This document shows, in pieces, positions 32,390-40,984 of a stretch of 64,000 nt of DNA. Source of the stretch: Vibrio sp. HI00D65 (GTDB lineage Bacteria; Pseudomonadota; Gammaproteobacteria; Enterobacterales; Vibrionaceae); contig NZ_LWEH01000011.1 in the NCBI RefSeq assembly GCF_001635455.1, positions 89,717 through 153,716 on the forward strand, written 5' to 3'. Made by a program: the position numbers and the translations under genes. Positions within the stretch are counted from its first letter, which is position 1. The number at the start of each line of letters is the position of its first letter. The notes beneath the pieces are model-generated. The model was not told the DNA's origin. It worked only from the letters and a program-made list of their open reading frames with translations, and ran no database searches.

Positions 32390-32884
32390 CTATGATTTGT
32401 ATTTATGAAGAAGATCCCAAGGGATGTGGCATAAGTGATGATCTTCCGGGAAGTGACTCAAATGATGCTGGTGGATATCGTCGCTGGCAACATAATGGGT
32501 CAATGGCAACACCTCTACAGCGATGCGCTCGGCGTCTTCACGTGATGCGATATAGCGCTCCGCTTCAACTAAGTGTTTGGCATCGGTGCTGTACACGCCA
32601 GTGCGATACTTTTCGCCTACATCAACACCTTGTTTGTTGATGCTGTAAGGGTCAATGATCTCAAAAAGGTGGCCCACTAGCGCCGTCACTGAGGTGAGGT
32701 TTGGGTCAAATTCAATTTGTACACACTCTGCGTAGCCATCGTATTCACATGGTTTGCTTTGGTTATCCTTTATTTGAGAACGTCCATTAGCACGACCTGC
32801 TTCTGTGCTTACCACGCCGGGCAAATACTTAATGAACTCCTGTACGCCCCACAAGCAACCACCCGCTAAATAAATTTTTTCCAT
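32390..32884 (-). CDS. msrA: Peptide methionine sulfoxide reductase MsrA
   Basis: Repairs methionine-S-sulfoxide in oxidised proteins; 164 residues, a short cytoplasmic MsrA. The catalytic Cys is Cys10 in AGGCLWGVQEF; most MsrA proteins have GCFWG, so Phe is replaced by Leu here. Other conserved parts are EYDGYAECVQIEFDP and GVDVGEKYRTGVYS. Resolving cysteines of the usual C-terminal pair are reduced to one Cys in HHLCHIPW, so recycling may differ. The gene stands alone, with the divergent GTPase remnant behind it. Confidence 0.88.
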   Translation of the reverse strand: MEKIYLAGGCLWGVQEFIKYLPGVVSTEAGRANGRSQIKDNQSKPCEYDGYAECVQIEFDPNLTSVTALVGHLFEIIDPYSINKQGVDVGEKYRTGVYSTDAKHLVEAERYIASREDAERIAVEVLPLTHYVASDDIHQHHLSHFPEDHHLCHIPWDLLHKYKS

Positions 32885-33137
32885 ACTTCTTTTTGGGCTC
32901 TCTGAGTTTTTGTTCGATGGTTTTGATTTATCGCTTAAAACGTAACAGTAGATTGGAGCCTATATCAATACGCGAAAGACGCTCATGTACTAAAATAAGC
33001 TCATAAAAACAAACGCCTAAGCATTGCAAATCGTCGTAGATGAACAAATGTAAGTTGAATGCGATATCGAGATTATATAGGTCATTGCAATTTGTCACCA
33101 ACCCGAACCTCAACATCAAGTGAGAGTTAAGCTAATC

Positions 33138-33536
33138 ATGTTTGAACAAGTCAAAGACTTCATCAATCCGAGCAAGAATCCTGACCTGACTCTGGCACAC
33201 GAATATCAACGAAAACATTTGCCAACCCTGTGGCTGATCGGTAAAACGGGTATAGGTAAATCATCGTTTATTCAAGCTGTCACGGGATATTCCTCGGTGG
33301 AAGTCGGCAACGGATTTGCACCGTGTACCATGACAGCAATGTCGTATGCGTTCCCTCAAGACAAACCGGTGATGCGCTTTCTTGATACTCGTGGTTTAGG
33401 TGAAGCGGATTATCGCCCCGACGAAGACCTAAAAGAAATTGGTTAAGCGGGTAAGAAGGTTGCTCTGGCTGCATTTAAAGCCGCGACGCCTAGGCTGGCA
33501 GAGATGGCGATAAAACAATTTATTTTATATTTCTGA
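33138..33536 (+). pseudogene. Internally deleted P-loop GTPase
   Basis: The first ~103 codons encode the start of a YeeP/YkfA-like (ribosome-binding/DUF697-type) GTPase. LIGKTGIGKSSFIQA is the P loop (G1), CTMTA is the switch I Thr region and FLDTRGLGE is G3. A TAA at 33444-33446 then ends the frame, before the G4 (NKxD-type) motif. In the same frame after the stop come 29 codons, GKKVALAAFKAATPRLAEMA and onward, that look like the C-terminal helix of the same family. This implies loss of several hundred central codons. The start is the ATG at 33138 (MFEQVKDF); the ATG-less extension to 33120 is unlikely. The product would lack G4/G5 and cannot be a normal GTPase. Confidence 0.65.
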
Positions 33537-33652
33537 ATCTTTAATCCTGAAATTATCATTAAATTAATGAACTAGTGTAATAGTGTATTAATTCGCTGTT
33601 ATTTTAATGTGATATAGGGTAATAAAGAACAGCGCTGTGATTATAAATATTG

Positions 33653-33666
33653 ATCACATTTGTGAT
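33653..33666. promoter_or_regulatory. Palindrome upstream of the tna leader
   Basis: ATCACA and TGTGAT form a perfect palindrome with a two-base centre. These halves resemble CRP half-sites, and E. coli tna is CRP-activated. The spacing is not that of a standard CRP site (six bases), so this is only a candidate. Further TGTGA copies lie at 33609 and 33636. Confidence 0.35.
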
Positions 33667-33743
33667 TTAATCTTCTTTATTTATAAAATAATTGCACTAT
33701 ATTGAAATTTCGGATCACTTTGATTTCAACGTAGGGATATATT

Positions 33744-33842
33744 GTGAACATGTATCTGAAATGGCAATCAACAACTTGGCTAACCCTGTTAGCTTGGTAC
33801 ACCTTGGATCATCAGCTCTCGTTTCACCTTTCTTCAGAGTAG
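33744..33842 (+). CDS. tnaC: TnaC-like leader peptide
   Basis: A 32-codon frame beginning with GTG at 33744, six bases after GTAGGGA, ends 343 bases before tnaA. In E. coli, TnaC stalls the ribosome when tryptophan is bound and so switches on tnaA. It needs Trp12, Asp16 and Pro24. Here Trp18 and Asp22 keep the Trp+4=Asp spacing in LLAWYTLDHQLSF. The residue at Trp+12, where the essential Pro should be, is Ser30 (TCT; CCT would be Pro), followed by SE and stop. The peptide may be a TnaC variant, or one that has lost induction by a single C to T change. Confidence 0.6.
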   Translation: MNMYLKWQSTTWLTLLAWYTLDHQLSFHLSSE

Positions 33843-34185
33843 TACATTCTTGGCGTCACACGCCCAGCAGAGCCTTTGGGCTTTGCCAATCCTGTTAATT
33901 TTGTCTTTAAGATATGCGATAAGCAGTGGAACAACCAGTTCGTTAACTGTATCTCTTGCTGACCGTTATTTATATCTTGGTCGTTTTAAATAGGATCACA
34001 ATCAATATATTAATTGATTCAATAATTTATTTCTCGCTATTAATTTTTATCGTAATTATCACGAATTCGATTGTTAGATAAATAAATGACTAGTGATGAA
34101 CTGTGACATCTAAAAATAATGAACTTAGGGTCTTCTTTTAATATTTCTTCATTAGGGAATACTGAGTTCGTTGAAAGGTATTATT
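33843..34185 (+). promoter_or_regulatory. tnaC-tnaA spacer
   Basis: 343 bases without a gene. The first ~70 bases after the leader stop contain CACGCCCAGCAG-like C-rich sequence, as in the Rho-entry region of the E. coli tna operon. The remainder is very AT-rich. A GAAAGG ribosome site for tnaA is at 34172-34177. Rho-dependent attenuation is inferred from the E. coli system, not visible directly. Confidence 0.45.
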
Positions 34186-35658
34186 ATGGAAAACTTCAAA
34201 CATCTACCTGAACCGTTTCGTATTCGCGTTGTAGAACCAGTAAAAAGAACTACCTACGCTTATCGTGAGCAAGCCATCGTCGAAGCGGGTATGAACCCAT
34301 TTCTACTCGATAGCGATGATGTGTTTATTGATCTGTTGACTGACAGCGGCACGGGTTCAATTACTCAACGTATGCAAGCGGCGATGCTAATGGGCGATGA
34401 AGCGTACAGTGGCAGTCGTAGTTACTACGCACTGTCGAATACTGTGAAAGATATCTTCGGCTATGAGCTAACCATTCCGACTCACCAAGGACGTGGTGCA
34501 GAGCAGATTTATATCCCGGTGCTGATCAAAAAACGTGAGATGGAAAAGGGGCTAGACCGCTGCAAAATGGTCGCTTTGTCGAATTACTTTTTCGATACAA
34601 CACAGGGCCATACGCAAGTGAATTGCTGCGTTGCGAAGAACGTTTACACCAAAGAAGCGTTTGATACCTCAGTGAATGCCGACTTCAAAGGCAACTTCGA
34701 TATCGTCAAATTGGAAGAGGCGATCATAGAAGCGGGTGCTGCCAATGTCCCTTACATTGTGAGTACCATTACCTGTAACTCGTCTGGTGGACAGCCTGTC
34801 TCTATCGCTAACCTCAAAGCTGTGTACAAAATCGCGCAGAAGTACGATATCCCCGTCATCATGGATTCGGCTCGCTACGCTGAAAATGCTTACTTTATTC
34901 AGCAGCGAGAACTGGGGTATAAAGATTGGACTATCGAGCAAATTACTCGTGAGTCCTACAAATATGCAGACGGCTTAGCCATGTCCGCTAAGAAAGATGC
35001 GATGGTGCAAATGGGTGGTTTGTTGTGTTTTAAAGATAGCTCCTTCATGGATGTGTACACAGAGTGTCGCACCTTGTGTGTCGTTCAAGAGGGCTTCCCG
35101 ACTTATGGCGGCTTAGAGGGGGGGGCCATGGAGCGCCTTGCAGTTGGGCTATACGACGGAATGCGTCAAGATTGGTTGGAGTACCGCATCGGTCAGGTGC
35201 AATACCTGGTTGATGGCTTGGAAGCGATTGGTGTTGTGTGCCAACAAGCGGGTGGCCATGCTGCGTTTGTTGATGCGGGTAAATTGCTTCCACACATTCC
35301 GGCGGGTCAGTTCCCAGCTCATGCTTTAGCGTGTGAACTATACAAAGTCGCGGGAATCCGAGCCGTTGAGATTGGTTCATTGCTGCAAGGGCGAGATCCT
35401 ATAACAGGTGAGCAGCACCCATGTCCTGCTGAGTTATTGCGCCTAACCATTCCACGTGCGACTTACACTCAAACGCATATGGACTTCATTATTGAAGCGT
35501 TCGAAAAAGTAAAAGAGAACGCGAGCAAAGTGAAAGGGCTCGATTTTGTTTACGAACCACCTGTACTAAGGCACTTCACTGCACGTTTGAAAGAGGTGGA
35601 AATCCATGAGAACCTGGCTGAAAAAAAGAGTGAACCAACGCCCGAAGAAGCATTTTAA
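34186..35658 (+). CDS. tnaA: Tryptophanase
   Basis: PLP enzyme converting L-tryptophan to indole, pyruvate and ammonia; indole is a signal in Vibrio biofilm control. It is 490 residues against 471 in E. coli, with the extra length in an acidic C-terminal tail ([13 protein letters not shown]). The PLP lysine lies in [40 protein letters not shown] and [12 protein letters not shown] are all conserved. I chose the ATG at 34186 because [15 protein letters not shown] is the family N-terminus and GAAAGG precedes it; the TTG at 34171 is not needed. No tnaB tryptophan permease follows. Instead a terminator and a convergent LysR pseudogene come next. Confidence 0.96.
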   Translation: MENFKHLPEPFRIRVVEPVKRTTYAYREQAIVEAGMNPFLLDSDDVFIDLLTDSGTGSITQRMQAAMLMGDEAYSGSRSYYALSNTVKDIFGYELTIPTHQGRGAEQIYIPVLIKKREMEKGLDRCKMVALSNYFFDTTQGHTQVNCCVAKNVYTKEAFDTSVNADFKGNFDIVKLEEAIIEAGAANVPYIVSTITCNSSGGQPVSIANLKAVYKIAQKYDIPVIMDSARYAENAYFIQQRELGYKDWTIEQITRESYKYADGLAMSAKKDAMVQMGGLLCFKDSSFMDVYTECRTLCVVQEGFPTYGGLEGGAMERLAVGLYDGMRQDWLEYRIGQVQYLVDGLEAIGVVCQQAGGHAAFVDAGKLLPHIPAGQFPAHALACELYKVAGIRAVEIGSLLQGRDPITGEQHPCPAELLRLTIPRATYTQTHMDFIIEAFEKVKENASKVKGLDFVYEPPVLRHFTARLKEVEIHENLAEKKSEPTPEEAF

Positions 35659-35697
35659 AATAATAAAATAAGCGAATAGTCATCAGAACCATAATTC

Positions 35698-35724
35698 AAG
35701 GCTCCTTTGGAGCCTTTTCTTTTT
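35698..35724 (+). terminator. Terminator after tnaA
   Basis: AAGGCTCC (35698-35705) and GGAGCCTT (35709-35716) with a TTT loop, followed by TTCTTTTT, 39 bases after the tnaA stop. Confidence 0.9.
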
Positions 35725-35794
35725 GGTGTGAAGTTCTGGAGTTGAGACAACTGCGATTGGTCACCTGAGATGATTTGATTCGGTCTAGGCTTGC

Positions 35795-36567
35795 TTATTC
35801 TTCAGGGAGGTCCATGCTACGGCAGCCGTCTGGTACGCTGTCACTGAGCGTGATATCAAAAGCGTCTGACTTAGTGACCACATCATGAATCATTGCTGGA
35901 TGGTCGACTTAGACCTTTGGGTTGACGTCTAAACCTATGTTCCTGAGGCGTTCAAGAATAGGGTACTTGTTGTCATTCCATCCTGGTGTTTTGAAAAGAA
36001 TGATTGGATAGTTAGCGAGTGACATAAATTTTTTTGCGGGGTGGTCCTCTCTTACAAAGAACACCACTTTTCCTTTTCCGAACTCCATTTGAGAAATCGA
36101 CTGCGGTAAGATTTCATCAAAGTAGTGCGCCGCTATCGCCTCTTCGCCCTCAATCAGTTGGTTTCTGGCGTTACTTCCCCACCTTGCGAACGAATAGTTC
36201 GCGTGCGGCGCTGCTTTACTCAGAGCAAAGTAGAGTTTCGAACCAAAACGTTCGCAAAATAGGGTGTTCGCGTAGATCTTGATGTCACTTTTGTAAGAAT
36301 CCGGAGAGAAGTCTTGGTGTTTGATGGCCTCGATGCTACTCAGTATCTGCTCGAAGTTGCTGATGTTGTTTTCTACAAAGGGCTGGGTTCGGAGCCGTGT
36401 TTGGTTTGAATAAACAGAGGGTCGTTAAGTTGAATTTTTAACTTTGAAAGGTTCTTACTGATCGCTCCAGAAGTTTTTCCTAGCGACTCCGCTACCAGTC
36501 CAACACTACGAAGCTCATACATCCGTTTGATGACGAGGATATTTTGAATATCGAGGTTGATGTCTAC
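35795..36567 (-). pseudogene. LysR-type regulator, inactivated
   Basis: The whole gene is still readable in pieces. After a GGAGAG ribosome site the expected start codon is GTA (36565-36567), so initiation is lost. Then follow DINLDIQNILVIKRMYELR and the DNA-binding part LVAESLGKTSGAISKNLSKL, DPLFIQTKHG. A frameshift lies near 36373-36395, where the frame runs into TAG. The effector domain continues in the next frame (FVENNISNFEQILSS, IYANTLFCERFGSKLYFAL, EGEEAIAAHYFDEIL, KVVFFVREDHP). It has a TAA at 35909-35911 (PKV-stop-VDHP) before its natural end at DLPEE. There are three lesions. It converges on tnaA; the former target is unknown. Confidence 0.88.
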
Positions 36568-36823
36568 AGGCTCTCCAAATCATTCCTTTTATAGACAGTA
36601 ATCTCTGTGAGCTAAGCCGTCAGAAATCATGTGACTCTAATTTTATAGTGGCAATGCACAACTTCTAAGACAGGACAACGTCAGAAGATCGCTAATCCCT
36701 TGATTTTCCATTTGGTAAATCGTGCTTTTCATCGTTTCGTTATCACTGTGTCGCTAAAGATACCTCAACAAAGCAACACAGATATTAGACGAAAAGATAA
36801 TTAGAAATACAACGAGGTTATGT

Positions 36824-37047
36824 ATGAATAAGTTACTTGCACTTGGCTTAATGGCGCTTTCAATGAACACAGTTTTTGCTGCTAACGGTACACATACCGG
36901 CACTATCGATATGACAAGAAGGGAAGGCTATCAAGTGAAGGCTATCAAGTGAAGGCAGAACGTTTAGAGTCAGACTTAGTCCTTGAAGGAAGAAATGAAG
37001 CTCCGAATGGCGGAACCCAATTCCAAAAGAACGTGGTTCAAAACTAA
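36824..37047 (+). pseudogene. Small secreted protein frameshifted by a 14-bp duplication
   Basis: A GAGG site precedes ATG 36824. The product starts with a clear signal peptide (MNKLLALGLMALSMNTVFA), then ANGTHTGTIDMTRREGYQVKA, then IK and TGA at 36950-36952. Removing one copy of a 14-base tandem repeat restores an open frame to the TAA at 37045-37047. The restored protein has 69 residues and would end ERLESDLVLEGRNEA and QFQKNVVQN. I do not recognise the family. A 9-bp hairpin (37080-37104) and a terminator follow. Confidence 0.75.
36923..36950 (+). repeat. 14-bp tandem duplication (frameshifting)
   Basis: GAAGGCTATCAAGT occurs twice head to tail (36923-36936 and 36937-36950), with GAAGGC continuing into a third partial copy. 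Fourteen is not a multiple of three, so the copy number sets the reading frame of the small secreted protein. Confidence 0.9.
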
Positions 37048-37122
37048 GCGATCAAGCTTGCAGGTCGCCGTGACTAACGTTTAAAGTGTGCTTACCACTT
37101 TAAATGTTCTATCATTATCATG

Positions 37123-37153
37123 AAAAATGCTGCGCCTTAGGGGCAGCATTTTT
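37123..37153 (+). terminator. Terminator after the small secreted-protein gene
   Basis: An 11-bp stem AAAAATGCTGC (37123-37133) with GCAGCATTTTT (37143-37153). A second inverted repeat, TTTAAAGTG/CACTTTAAA, lies just before it (37080-37104). Confidence 0.9.
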
Positions 37154-37277
37154 CGTTATAGGAATCTTTAAATGGCAGACTAGTAACTAACAAGACTTGG
37201 CATGGTGTGTGACGTGTGGCATTTTGGTCACTATTAAAGGTTGTGCTGCATTAGATCAGCGTGGAAAGGAAGAGCAG

Positions 37278-37574
37278 ATGATACGTCATATTTTACTGAT
37301 AAAATTCAAAGAACATGCGGAGCTTTCAGAGATTGAAAGGCTAAAGGCGCTGTTTGAGGCAATGCCAAGTAAGGTTGAAGGTGTAACTTCAGTCGAATGG
37401 GGGCTAAATGACAGTCCAGAGAACAAGAACCAAGGTTACAGTCATTCTGTCTTGATGACGTTTGCTGATGAAGCAGGGCGACAAAATTATCTACCGCATC
37501 CAGAGCACGATGCCCTGAAAGAGGTATTCCGCCCACTATTGGATGACATCATAGTGTTTGATTACTCTTTATAG
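37278..37574 (+). CDS. Dabb (stress-responsive A/B barrel) domain protein
   Basis: A 98-residue single-domain protein of the Dabb family, small dimeric alpha/beta barrels. Family signatures are IRHILLIKFKE at the N-terminus, the VEGVTSVEWGLNDSPE strand, YSHSVLMTFADE and YLPHPEHDALKEVF near the end, with the characteristic His and Phe. Its function in bacteria is mostly unknown; some relatives are involved in stress response or polyketide cyclisation. I chose ATG 37278, preceded by AAGGAAGAG. The open frame reaches back to 37197, but that part has no family similarity. A strong terminator follows. Confidence 0.85.
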   Translation: MIRHILLIKFKEHAELSEIERLKALFEAMPSKVEGVTSVEWGLNDSPENKNQGYSHSVLMTFADEAGRQNYLPHPEHDALKEVFRPLLDDIIVFDYSL

Positions 37575-37637
37575 ACATCAAGAGTCTAGTAGCCACCTTG
37601 GCTGAACTTCAAACTCTCAAAATGAGTGATATCGAAA

Positions 37638-37670
37638 GCGCACAGGTATTGGCCTGTGCGCATTATTTTT
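37638..37670 (+). terminator. Terminator between Dabb gene and convergent secreted-protein gene
   Basis: A 9-bp stem GCGCACAGG (37638-37646) with CCTGTGCGC (37653-37661), then ATTATTTTT. It probably serves the plus-strand Dabb transcript. Confidence 0.88.
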
Positions 37671-37701
37671 AGTCAAAATTCCATGTAGTGAAAATTAGTG
37701 G

Positions 37702-38931
37702 TTACTCTGTCGGTAATATAGTGACCGGAGTGAAAGAAGCTACAGCATTACCACCTGCTCCAGGACGGTCAACATAAGGGGTGTTTTGCATTAAGGTGTA
37801 GTATACATCCACGAAGTCATCGTCATTAACCAATACATTATTTGGGATTAGCTCAATGATTTTACTGGTGATCTGAGGGATGATCGCATAGCCCTGAACT
37901 TCTGGGTCTGGAATCATTTTCAAGATTTCTTCAGCGCCTTCTACCAGCAACTTTGCAAGGTCTTTATAATTGGTACCATCGTCGTGCTCCATCAAGATCA
38001 TATCAGCAGCACCCCAGCGGTAACGTGGCCAAAAGATGATACTTTGGCTTGGATAGTACGTCTGTTTGTCGTAGTCCAAGTAAGGCATTTCAATTAAGTC
38101 GATTTGTGGAGCTATACGGCTTGAATCTACGCCAGTAACGATAGCGTATATTTCCGCTTTGGTAGAGATCCACGGTTCTCTATCGAACGCTAAACGAATC
38201 TTGGTTAACTGAGTGGTATTCAACTCTTCAGGTTCCGATTCAACCAAAGAGCGTGCAGCACCGCTAAACAGTGTCTGTATTTGAGGTTCTTTGTTCAGGC
38301 TGCTAATAATGTTGCTGCTGTCAGCGTTAAGAAGCGTGTCTGTGCCTTGTTTTTTCATTTCGGCTTGCATGGTCATTAAACCTGCCCTGAGCTCCTCCGC
38401 ACCGTTGCTATCAATCACAAACACCGGAACATCGGGCATTTGATACACATCTAACTCATGAACTTGCCCATACACATCGTAAGCTTCGATGTATTGCCAA
38501 TTTGAATCATCACCAGATGGCTCGTAAGCAAACAGCGGGCTTTCACCATTTTTCCAAGCTTCAACCATGGCTTCATCAGCCATCCTAATTTCTAACACTG
38601 AGTCACTGAAGTCGTTGATCCCTTTCATCTTACGGTAGCTGAGATCGGCTTTGTGCATTTTGCTTGAAAAGGCAGAGTAGGGGTGAGCCGGGTTGAGTTC
38701 TTCTAAAGGAGTCGCTAGCCTTTTTTCGGTAATTTGTGCTTTCAAAGAAGACTCAAGATCGACATAGAGTGAACTTATTTGCAACGCCAATGATTGCTTT
38801 TGTGCTGCGACACTCTTTGCAACAGCAAGAGTGTCAGTAATAGAGTGTGTTGTGTCGATATTGTTTGCATAAGACTGTAGGCCAACTACAGTCGTTGCAA
38901 GCACCATACTGATCGAGAAAGATGGTCTCAT
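37702..38931 (-). CDS. Secreted protein of unknown function (possibly DUF3103-like)
   Basis: A 409-residue protein with a signal peptide (residues ~1-22, cleavage after SYA). The mature part is soluble with no cysteine pairs or known catalytic motif. Recognisable stretches are SPLFAYEPSGDDSNWQYIEAYD, PDVPVFVIDSNGAEELRAG and a C-terminal region with SIIFWPRYRWGAADMILMEHDDG. The DW/W-rich segment and length recall DUF3103 proteins of Vibrio and relatives, but I am not certain. It is monocistronic, convergent with the Dabb gene. Export suggests an envelope or extracellular role. Confidence 0.75.
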   Translation of the reverse strand: MRPSFSISMVLATTVVGLQSYANNIDTTHSITDTLAVAKSVAAQKQSLALQISSLYVDLESSLKAQITEKRLATPLEELNPAHPYSAFSSKMHKADLSYRKMKGINDFSDSVLEIRMADEAMVEAWKNGESPLFAYEPSGDDSNWQYIEAYDVYGQVHELDVYQMPDVPVFVIDSNGAEELRAGLMTMQAEMKKQGTDTLLNADSSNIISSLNKEPQIQTLFSGAARSLVESEPEELNTTQLTKIRLAFDREPWISTKAEIYAIVTGVDSSRIAPQIDLIEMPYLDYDKQTYYPSQSIIFWPRYRWGAADMILMEHDDGTNYKDLAKLLVEGAEEILKMIPDPEVQGYAIIPQITSKIIELIPNNVLVNDDDFVDVYYTLMQNTPYVDRPGAGGNAVASFTPVTILPTE

Positions 38932-39399
38932 AAATAATCCTTATTTTAATTTTTATCATTAATAGAGCATTTGCCCTACAAGGATTAACCTATCAATAAG
39001 GTGAATGTGTTCAAAACTTAGTCATTGATTTTTGTTTTAATTTCTAGCACAAGATCTTATTTTTATTGATTCTTATAAAATTTACCAAATATAAGCTTGA
39101 TATTTATGTTTTTATAAACCAATCAATAGCTAAATTACAATATTATTATCTATCTACGGTTTGATATGACTGAGGCGTGTTTTTGAAATGCTCTAGGAAT
39201 GATAAGAATCAGTGACTATGGCGGGCTGAGTTGGTTGAGCACAATATCAATTGTCCATAGCAATCAACGCCAAAAAGTGATTTGGGATTACTCTATATCT
39301 GCTGTAGTTTAGGCCGCATTTCGGAAGAGATAGTTTTCGGTATAATTCGACTCCCTTAATCACTAGCGCGATGAAATGATCTGATCTGCGCACTACGTT
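38932..39399. other. AT-rich intergenic region
   Basis: Upstream of the secreted-protein gene. 39010-39150 is strongly AT-rich with runs of T and A, a likely promoter or UP-element region. The minus-strand open frame 39247-39432 shows no family similarity and overlaps the LysR remnant, so I do not call it. Confidence 0.45.
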
Positions 39400-39807
39400 A
39401 TTTTTAAGATCAATCCACTCCTCACTGAACAACGTTATGACGTCTTCCTCGCGTCAAACACTTCCTGCATAAAAACGCTAGGCCTAAAGGGATTTTAGCT
39501 GAGCAAATCTATTACTTTGGTCAGGCACTTAAACTTACTGATCCACTGTTGATATCAAGGTTATTCCGGTAGAACGAAGTTAATTGTTTGAAGCGTTAAA
39601 CCCAGGGCGCGGTTATACTGCTATCACAAACCTTACGGTAACGCCGACTTCTGTAAAGATAAAATTAAGCTTCTAGAGCCTCCTTTTGAATACACCAAGC
39701 TTTCATTGTGTGTTTATTGGCACCGCAATCGGAATGATGACATCGTCAATCAGTGGTCAGGAAAGTTGTTTACTAGCGAAGTTTTAACCTTGATCTCCAG
39801 AATATAA
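39400..39807 (+). pseudogene. 3' fragment of a second LysR-type regulator
   Basis: Pieces of a LysR effector domain appear in order but in three frames: INPLLTEQRYDVFLASNTSC, then LAEQIYYFGQALKLTDPLLI, then FEALNPGRGYTAITNLTVTP, then NADFCKDKIKLLEPPFEY and TKLSLCVYWHRNRNDDIVNQW before TAA at 39805. The YWHRNRNDDIVNQW end is typical of LysR proteins (WHPR..DPAHRWLR). The DNA-binding half is missing and at least two frameshifts are needed, so it is a truncated relic. Confidence 0.6.
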
Positions 39808-39951
39808 GACAACGCCTAGTTGTGTGAGTAGGTGTCTTGGTCATTCGCCTCGCTCTTCATGTATGAAGAACCTTGTGGTAAAAATGACAACATGAAACAT
39901 GCTGTTGGCTTTCGCCATATAATCCTCCAATTTAAATGGAAAGACTGACTT

Positions 39952-40197
39952 ATGAATTTTGATATCCAAGAACTGAAACACCACCAATTGGTCGAGGATG
40001 GTCAACTAGAAGGGTGTTACATTCATCAGCCAGATCAAGGTAGCCAACAAGACGACCAAGCAGTATTGGCAGAGCGCCAAGCGCTAGAAAACATGGGTCA
40101 CAAGGTTGTACAAGTTAAGGCTAAAGGTGGAACAACAACGTTCGCCGAGGCTATGCAAAAGCTAGCCAAGGAGACTGGGCATCAGTCAAGCAACTAA
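39952..40197 (+). CDS. Small hypothetical protein
   Basis: An 81-residue acidic, glutamine-rich cytoplasmic protein. GGAAAG precedes the ATG. The N-terminal half is polar (HQPDQGSQQDDQ). The C-terminal half, ERQALENMGHKVVQVKAKGGTTTFAEAMQKLAKETG, looks like a beta-alpha element. I do not recognise a family. It stands alone before the folate/pterin cluster and after the LysR relic. Codon use and ribosome site support a real gene. Confidence 0.7.
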   Translation: MNFDIQELKHHQLVEDGQLEGCYIHQPDQGSQQDDQAVLAERQALENMGHKVVQVKAKGGTTTFAEAMQKLAKETGHQSSN

Positions 40198-40378
40198 GTG
40201 GTTAACACTTGTTGCTTGGCGAGTCGTAGCTTTCAAAGGGCGGCGATGCTATTGCGGTTAAGCATGTAGGCAAACTTTCGACAAAACCTTTTTAAGCAAC
40301 AATCCGACATTGAAGGACGTATAGCTGATCTTCATAGCGAGTAGGACGTATAAGCTACTTAAAAAAGGAAGAATCACT

Positions 40379-40876
40379 ATGGCCACCGTCTATGTCAGTA
40401 TCGGAAGTAATATTAACCGCGAACATCACGTCACAGAATCTCTCAAAGCATTGAATCACCGCTTCGCTCCACTGCAAATTTCTCAGTTTTACGATTGCGA
40501 GCCAGTCGGCTTTAAAGGAGATAACTTCCTCAATCTGGTCGTGGAGTTTGAATGCGACCTTCCTATCGCTGAATTATCTAAAGCTCTTCACCAAATCGAA
40601 TCAGATAACGGTCGCCAACGCGAGACTAAAGAATATGCAGCGCGAACCATGGATATCGATATCCTTCTTTACGGCGATCTAGTGGGCATTATCGACGGGG
40701 TAGAGTTACCCAGAGGTGAAATCACCGAGTACGCTTTCGTGCTTCGTCCATTAGTCGACCTTGCCGCGACTGCTCATCATCCGGTCCTAAACATCTCCTA
40801 CCAACAACTTTGGAATAACTTTGACCAGTCGCGTCAGAAAACCAATTCAATCCCATTCGAGCTTAGTCTCACCTAA
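40379..40876 (+). CDS. folK: 6-hydroxymethyl-7,8-dihydropterin pyrophosphokinase
   Basis: HPPK transfers pyrophosphate from ATP to hydroxymethyl-dihydropterin in folate synthesis; 165 residues, close to the usual 160. Family features are VYVSIGSNINRE at the N-terminus, NLVVEFECDL, the conserved ESDNGRQRETKEYAARTMDIDILLYGD block with the two Mg-binding Asp residues, and EYAFVLRPLVDLA. AAGGAAG precedes the ATG. It begins a four-gene pterin cluster. Because Vibrio usually has another folK next to pcnB, this may be a second copy dedicated to the cluster; that is inference. Confidence 0.92.
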   Translation: MATVYVSIGSNINREHHVTESLKALNHRFAPLQISQFYDCEPVGFKGDNFLNLVVEFECDLPIAELSKALHQIESDNGRQRETKEYAARTMDIDILLYGDLVGIIDGVELPRGEITEYAFVLRPLVDLAATAHHPVLNISYQQLWNNFDQSRQKTNSIPFELSLT

Positions 40877-40984
40877 TGCCGTTAGAGCTGTCAAAAACCG
40901 CAGACTCTCAATATCAGACTTTATTTGATCTTTTCTTAAAACAAGCACGTAACTGATAACACTTTGTACGGAATGGAAACTGCT

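Noticed and set aside
36034..36282. Plus-strand 82-codon open frame
   Set aside because: It is the reverse complement of the LysR pseudogene's effector domain.
39247..39432. Minus-strand open frame of 61 codons
   Set aside because: No recognisable family, overlaps the LysR relic, and lies in a decayed region.
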